Below, piece by piece: positions 59,195 to 64,000 of a stretch of 64,000 bases of DNA. The DNA comes from Pampus argenteus (lineage: Eukaryota > Chordata > Actinopteri > Scombriformes > Stromateidae), in NCBI GenBank assembly GCA_036937835.1, contig CM072873.1, positions 18,845,001 through 18,909,000 of the forward strand, given 5' to 3'. The position numbers and the translations under genes are program-made. The notes under the pieces are model-generated. The model was not told where the DNA came from, ran no database searches, and worked only from the letters and a program-made list of their open reading frames with translations. The stretch's first letter is position 1; the number at the start of each line of letters is the position of its first letter.

Positions 59195-61543
59195 ACACAC
59201 ACAGGAAACAGTTTTTAGATGATGCTTCCAGGTAACATTTGCCAGTCTCCATCTTCACAAATAGACCATTCTGATGCTTTCACACACTTCAATATGCGAT
59301 TTGATGCCAGAATCGTCCTCTCCTCGCCATCTATACTGTATGAGAATGACTTCATCTACATTTATTCTGGAAGTAATATATTATGTTGGCCTTTAAAAAC
59401 AAGGTTAGCAGTGTAGCTTGTGACTTTAATATCACAGACCTTTCTATGAGACAATGCACACACACACACACACACATGCTGGATGATTAATGGGAGTGAC
59501 TTTCTGTCAGCTGTACTGCACTTATGTTTGTGTGCGTATATGAATGAAAATCCCTTCAAGTGTGTGTGTGTGTGTGTGTGCGTCTGCTCTTGTGTCTATA
59601 TGTGTTATCATAACACCCCCCCCAACAATCACAATCAGAGCTTAACGACGCTGAGGCCACAGTAACCATGACGACTAGGTCCATAGCAGCTATGAATGGA
59701 TGGAGGAGGGGATGAAGCGAATAGATGGATGGATCATGAGTCTGAGGCCATCTGGTTCAAGTCTAGTAGGTTTGTAGTCTGATCTGAGATGATCAAACTC
59801 ACTGATATCGCCGCTTTGGACTTTGGATATGTTCAGTGCACTTACACACACACACACACACACACACACCCATTCACAGGAACTCTCTTTAGTTATGTCC
59901 TATGATTTGCCACACTCATACACACATAACATTATACTGGGAAATTTTATGGTCAATGGAAATTGTTTCTTTGTAAAAAGCGAAAAAAGAAATCCAACAC
60001 GAGCAGTCAGAAAGGTTTTATAGATACCTCCAGGTTAGTCAAACTTACTTAAAAAATAAAAATAAAAAGCAACGAAATAAAACGGGCGTAAAACGACACC
60101 AGGAAGAAGAAGAAAGGTCCATAATAATAATCATGAAATCAGTCATTTGAGATCTGAAACACACTTTATGAAAAAGATAAAAGGTTTGTTTTCCAACATC
60201 CCACAGATACAGTGAATAATTATATAATAACCTATATAGCTGATAGGCAAGAAGAGAGAACAGCGGTTATATTGTGTACAATGCAATCCAAGATTTAGAG
60301 CCCCCTTCAAGCTCAGAAGCAGGCTGGGTAATTGGACTGTAAACCATCTACCTGTGTGTGTGTGTACGTGTGTGTGTGTGTGTGTGTACGTGTGTACGTG
60401 TGTGTACGTGTGTGTGTGTACGTGTGTGTGTGTACGTGTGTGTACCCCATGCCACCTAAACTACTGCTGCCATTAACATGGGTTTCTGTTAATAATAAAC
60501 ACAGATAAGAGGATACCCGCTTGACAGACACTTCAGTCAAATGCTACCAACCCCCAAACACACACACACACACACACACACCAAATTGCACAGATCTAAC
60601 GATTACTGATTTACTTCCTTCAAGCACTTCCACACACACACACACACACCACTCCTGGACCTGCAGAGGCAATCATAACAGGGATTGTTAGCTACTGCTA
60701 AGTATAAAGGAGCCATTTGTGTTAAAACCTTCTGGAGAAGCTCAATTAACGTCCCACATAAACACAAATCTATGATTCACACAGTAAGATGTGAATGACG
60801 CTGTGCGCGTGTGTGTGTGTGTGTGTGCGCGTGTTTTTTTTTTCGTGTGTCTGCATTCAGATAAGCCTGGGCGGGTGATAAATTTACTTTTATTGTACCC
60901 GAAGCATTGTGTCAGAGGGTTTTCATGTGTGTTAGAACAAAGTCCGACGAGCCTGCGTCATGACGCCGGTTTTCCATTCAACACTTCTGTTAAGTGACGA
61001 ACTTTCCGTGTAGAAGTAAGTCGTTTATACGGAACGGATGAGCCAAACACACATCCGACCATTCAGAACCAAAACCAACTGATTTGTCCAACTTTTCATT
61101 CAATCAGCCGTCACAATGTCAAATATCTTTTTTTGCAATGCTTTGTATGACCTTGCTGAAATACCGGCATTCAGGATGGGACAAAAGCCTGCCGTCCTTT
61201 GACTGACAAAACTTCACAGAGAGAGAGAAGAGAAGTTTGGTGCAGAAACTTTGCAATAACAAAAAAAAAAAAAAGGAGGATAAAACAGCGCAGGACAGTC
61301 AAGGGCACCTGCGTAAGAAATCGTTAAATAGCCGGGCTTTATCTCGACTACAAGACATAATGATGTATTAGGCTTTAAGGAGAGGTAGTGATGAAAGATA
61401 GAGGGGAACAGGAGAGGATGCTGTACTGTAATGTACTGAGTGGAATGATGAGGGGCAGTGAGAGGGAGAGCATGACAGAGGGCATCTTCAAGCCTCAATG
61501 CTTTTTCTCATTTAGGAGGGTTTGGTGCGTGCGTGTACGTGCG

Positions 61544-61582
<39 letters not shown>

Positions 61583-64000
61583 CATCAGGGTTTCCTATCT
61601 GTCGTCATCTAAAGGGCCACAGGGACACCAGAGTCCACTCACTGCTCTACTTTGACGATTCCATTTCGTTGTTATCGCCACGAGTTTTATCGTTCATCAA
61701 GTTAATTAAAGGTCATAACTGGCAGGTCTGGTCGTTCCTCGTCACACAGCTTGTTCCCCCCCCCAAAAAAATAAAAAAATAAAATAAAAAAAAATAAAAA
61801 AACGAGCCAGACGCATTCAAACCATGTGTGATGTATGGTGACGGGGAGAAAGAGTGAGACCGTGATGCTAAAACAGAGAAACACCCACATTAGTAGCCTC
61901 ATAATGTCAAGTCTTCATGATCTGATCTTAAACATGTATTTGAAATGACGCCACATACACAGTAACACAGCCGAAAAGTTACTGCAACGAAAATTATATT
62001 TTATAAGCAAAAATGACTAATAATCAACTAATATCCATCCATTCAGCTGTTTTAATCAATATCACTCATATTGTCTCTGTTATTATGATGCAACAATGAT
62101 ATGGTGCAGATGTTTCAAAATAAAATGTATTCAAATCACATAAGAGCACAGAACAAAAAGTTAAACAAACCCTGTATTTCTAGTATATTTATCATAGTTT
62201 AAATGTTCCTAGACTAACAAATAAAGCATCAAGATGAACTTATTTTACTAATCTCTCCATTTTCAGTCTATAATCATTTATTCAGCCATCTCTTATCTTG
62301 TAAAGATAGACACCCAAAGCCTTGAGCTTCACGTGCAAACTTTTTTTTTTGCTTTCTATCAAACTTGGAGATCATCTTTCAGGAAGTGGCTCACTTGTCT
62401 GTTAGAAGCATTTACAGAATATCTCTGAGAACAATCAAAGTGATTCACACAAGCAGGGCTCACTATCGGCGATCTTGACTTGACTATATTTTTGTAGCGT
62501 CAGCTTCAACGAACATTTATTTTCCATCCTTTAATGCATCTTAAGCAGAAGTTTCAGTGCATGGAAATATCTTGCACTTATTCACTTTTCATCAGAGTCT
62601 CATTAGATCATTGATCAGTCTCATTGCTGATTCTCTCATAACTTCTGAACCTTTGACAGAAATTATCATATTTAAAAGAAACGTGGGGGTTTGGTTTTAA
62701 TCTGCATCTTTGTTTCAGTGTGCAGGCGGAGCGTCTTTCCAGTATAACTCAAAAAATATTCAAACTTCTTTTTAAAAAAAAGTCTGAAAGCACATAAAAC
62801 ATGCATCTTTTGTAATCTGTCACCATCTGATATCTGATAAGTCAACTCTCATAATATGATTAGCAGCTGAAAAACTGAAGTATTCTTAAGACACATCCAA
62901 TATATCCATCATATTGTAGTAATTGTCTACTGAGGGAAGTTACTACATGAAATCCAACAGTCAATATTTCGCAGCTTGCAGGGGGAATAATAAAAACCAC
63001 TAATATTTAGGTCTATCAATCAATAAATAAAAAATCTAACTAATTAATCACACAATCTGCTGTGATTAAATCACTTTTTTTTTCTCCTGGGTAAAATCTT
63101 ACAGCAGCATGAGATGCATTTAACATTCCTGGTTTATTTGAATATATATATAAATAAATAAAAACAACACCATTAGGGCACTTGTCCATTTATTCAAATG
63201 ATGTCCTGTGAGAGAAGTGAGGACAGCTGGTCTAATTAAGGAGCCGTACGAGGAGTGAAGCTGAATGAGCAGAGTGATGAATAAAAACAGGGAGGCGAGG
63301 AGTGGTGAGAGAGAGGCTCAATCTCATTTTAAGGCTTTTACAGTACAGACAAATCTGCAGGATAATTATTTTCTATTATTTCCAGAGGGTAGATGATAAT
63401 CCATCTTTGTGGCCCATGAGGGTGACTGGCATTTAAGTGCAAATCAGGTTAAATTGAGTTAATTTAATTAATTAATTGCTGGCGGCACCACGAGTTTTAG
63501 AATAAAAAAACACTGTAAGCAAGGTTTTATTATTATGATAAAAGTGTGTACTCTTGCACCTAAAGACATGCTGCGTATATGCACATAAATAATACCAAAA
63601 TCCTGCATGTGTAGAGTTTGATATTCAGAATCTGAAAATGCTATTTTGATGATGAGACCTGCAACTGCCATATTGTAAATAAATCCAAATATAAAAGAGC
63701 AAACCCCCTCGCTACGTGTTAGGATATGGTTGGTCAACATAAAAAACAAGTCTTATAGGCCTGAAAGACCTGTTGTTGTTGTTGTTGTGTAAACTAAACT
63801 AAGCTCCTGGCTCCTGGCATACCAGCCCGTGGGTATGTCTAACAGCAACTCATCAACATCTAGAGACAAAGAAAAGACAGCGGGTCATAGGGGGACTGAG
63901 AAAAAGCAATAAACTCTGTCAACTCTGAGCCAAGCACATAATCCTGCACACAGTCATTTCAGACGCTTGTTACAGTGTCTGAGTCATGAACAAACAGGAC
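54120..64000. other. Repeat-rich DNA upstream of rps6ka1 without recognised genes
   Basis: No coding exon could be supported on either strand; open frames are short, cross CA/TG repeats or lack splice context. Contents: (CA)n clusters near 54730-54800, 54983-55007 and 59159-59202; (AAAT)n at 57397-57440; (ACA)n near 58938-58960; and compound TG/TACG at 60353-60444. If the exon at 54066-54119 belongs to rps6ka1, this interval would be its 5' intron and may run past the window edge. Confidence 0.55.
60353..60444 (+). repeat. Compound (TG)n/(TGTACG)n microsatellite
   Basis: TG units interrupted at intervals by TACG, giving a regular higher-order repeat of TGTGTACG type. Length and interruption pattern are likely polymorphic. 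Confidence 0.9.

Overview
The window looks like teleost fish genomic DNA. It has spliced vertebrate genes, very many (TG)n/(CA)n microsatellites, and degenerate copies of fish-type transposons. I reconstructed three multi-exon genes by following reading frame across splice sites: e2f2 (+, CDS 3239-10288, 7 exons, 446 aa), asap3 (+, CDS 15878-32701, 26 exons, 1012 aa) and rps6ka1/RSK1 (-, CDS 52909 down to 46382, 21 exons, 750 aa). In all three the exon lengths sum to an intact frame ending at a stop. As recalled, the human orthologues all lie on 1p36.1, with E2F2 and ASAP3 adjacent and in the same orientation, so the window appears to keep an old vertebrate linkage group.

Layout: 1-2600 is AT-rich with no recognised gene. 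2640-3530 is the GC-rich e2f2 promoter and first exon, with two E2F sites and a CCAAT box. 3515-8071 is e2f2 intron 1. The rest of e2f2 runs to 10288, with a 3' UTR to about 11.86 kb. 11.9-15.5 kb is intergenic. asap3 runs from about 15.6 kb to a 3' end near 35.36 kb. A probably intronless minus-strand gene for an unrecognised 209-aa coiled-coil protein (39641-39012) has its own CCAAT/TATA-like promoter and faces asap3 tail to tail. 40.2-45.4 kb is intergenic, with a retroelement remnant and a 119-bp perfect (TG)n tract. rps6ka1 follows, and 53-64 kb upstream of it is repeat-rich DNA with one convincing small exon (54066-54119) that could belong to an alternative rps6ka1 transcript.

Functionally, e2f2 encodes a cell-cycle transcription factor whose promoter carries its own family's binding sites, asap3 an Arf GTPase-activating protein of membrane and actin remodelling, and rps6ka1 a growth-factor/ERK effector kinase. 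They do not form one pathway; the linkage is historical. Points most worth a second look: (1) this asap3 keeps a C-terminal SH3 domain that human ASAP3 lacks; (2) a 127-bp U12-type AT-AC intron in e2f2; (3) the unnamed coiled-coil gene; (4) the orphan exon upstream of rps6ka1; (5) two RFX X-box-like palindromes; (6) (TG)m-T(n) repeats directly abutting several splice acceptors. I saw no CRISPR array, operon, tRNA, rRNA or other non-eukaryotic system.
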